In this document: positions 6,427 to 6,593 of the stretch, one piece after another
Layout: the number at the start of each line of letters is the position of its first letter
Position numbering within the stretch: the stretch's first letter is position 1
NCBI GenBank assembly: GCA_002688395.1
Contig: NZCU01000031.1
Coordinates: 1-6,593, forward strand
DNA length: 6,593 bases
Reading direction: 5' to 3'
Origin: Nanobdellota archaeon
GTDB lineage: Archaea > Nanobdellota > Nanobdellia > SCGC-AAA011-G17 > ARS1403
Notes under the pieces: generated by a model
Databases searched by the model: none
Told to the model about the DNA's origin: nothing
Seen by the model: the letters and a program-made list of their open reading frames with translations, nothing else
Made by a program: the position numbers and the translations under genes

Positions 6427-6593
6427 AAAATAAGGTTGCTATATTCATAATAGCTTATAAGGCTGTTAATACTCTGAATAAAGTTTTAGATAGGATTCCT
6501 AAGGAAATTAAAGAAAGAGTAGAAGAAATTTTTATTATAGATGATCATAGTAAAGATAATACATATTATGCTGTTTTAGGATATAAGCAGGAA
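6423..6593 (+). CDS. Family 2 glycosyltransferase, N-terminal fragment cut by window edge
   Basis: ATG at 6423-6425 overlaps the TGA of the preceding gene, and the frame stays open for 57 codons to the window edge. The peptide begins with VAIFIIAYKAVNTLNKVLDRIPKEI (5-29), the first strand and helix of a GT-A fold. Next comes EIFIIDDHSKDNTYYAVLGY (35-54), where DDHSKDNT matches the DDGSxDxT nucleotide-binding motif of GT2 enzymes. This start resembles dolichol-phosphate-sugar synthase-like GT2 proteins, which would supply lipid-linked sugar to GT-C enzymes such as the one at the left end, but too little is present to decide. No good Shine-Dalgarno precedes it, so translation is probably coupled to the B12-radical SAM gene through the ATGA junction. 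Confidence 0.75.
   Translation, partial: MKNKVAIFIIAYKAVNTLNKVLDRIPKEIKERVEEIFIIDDHSKDNTYYAVLGYKQE

Overview
This is an AT-rich window (roughly 30% G+C by eye) that most resembles a DPANN-type archaeon of the Woesearchaeota/Pacearchaeota kind. The reasons are TATA-like boxes (TTTATATA, TTTTAAAAATA) at the archaeal distance from starts, a GGAGGTG motif complementary to the archaeal 16S 3' end, very short intergenic gaps, and an archaeal-looking set of membrane and family 2 glycosyltransferases. A candidate-phylum bacterium cannot be excluded from sequence alone. TGA is used as a normal stop (6424-6426).

Layout, left to right. Positions 1-1631 (minus strand) hold a long membrane GT-C glycosyltransferase whose C-terminus runs off the window. 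A 60-bp divergent promoter region follows. Positions 1692-2858 (plus) encode a membrane-anchored SGNH/GDSL hydrolase. It converges on a minus-strand family 2 glycosyltransferase (2851-3777), and both stop codons lie in one palindrome, TTAATTAA. An 80-bp divergent region (3778-3857) carries a TATA-like box readable in both directions. From 3858 to the right edge runs a tightly packed plus-strand operon: a radical SAM/SPASM protein (3858-4916), a B12-binding-type radical SAM protein (4897-6426, 20-bp overlap) and the start of another family 2 glycosyltransferase (from 6423, ATGA overlap). No stretch longer than 300 bases lacks a gene. I saw no tRNA, rRNA, CRISPR array or mobile element.

How it may work together (inference). 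The gene set fits a cell-surface glycan or glycolipid assembly locus. Cytoplasmic GT2 enzymes would build a glycan or make lipid-linked sugars. The GT-C enzyme would transfer sugar from a lipid-phosphate donor on the outer face of the membrane. The SGNH protein would add or remove acyl groups outside the cell. The two coupled radical SAM enzymes would make radical-dependent changes (oxidation, dehydration, epimerisation or C-methylation) to a sugar, lipid or peptide. The most interesting part is the coupled SPASM/B12 radical SAM pair leading directly into a glycosyltransferase; its substrate cannot be told from the sequence.
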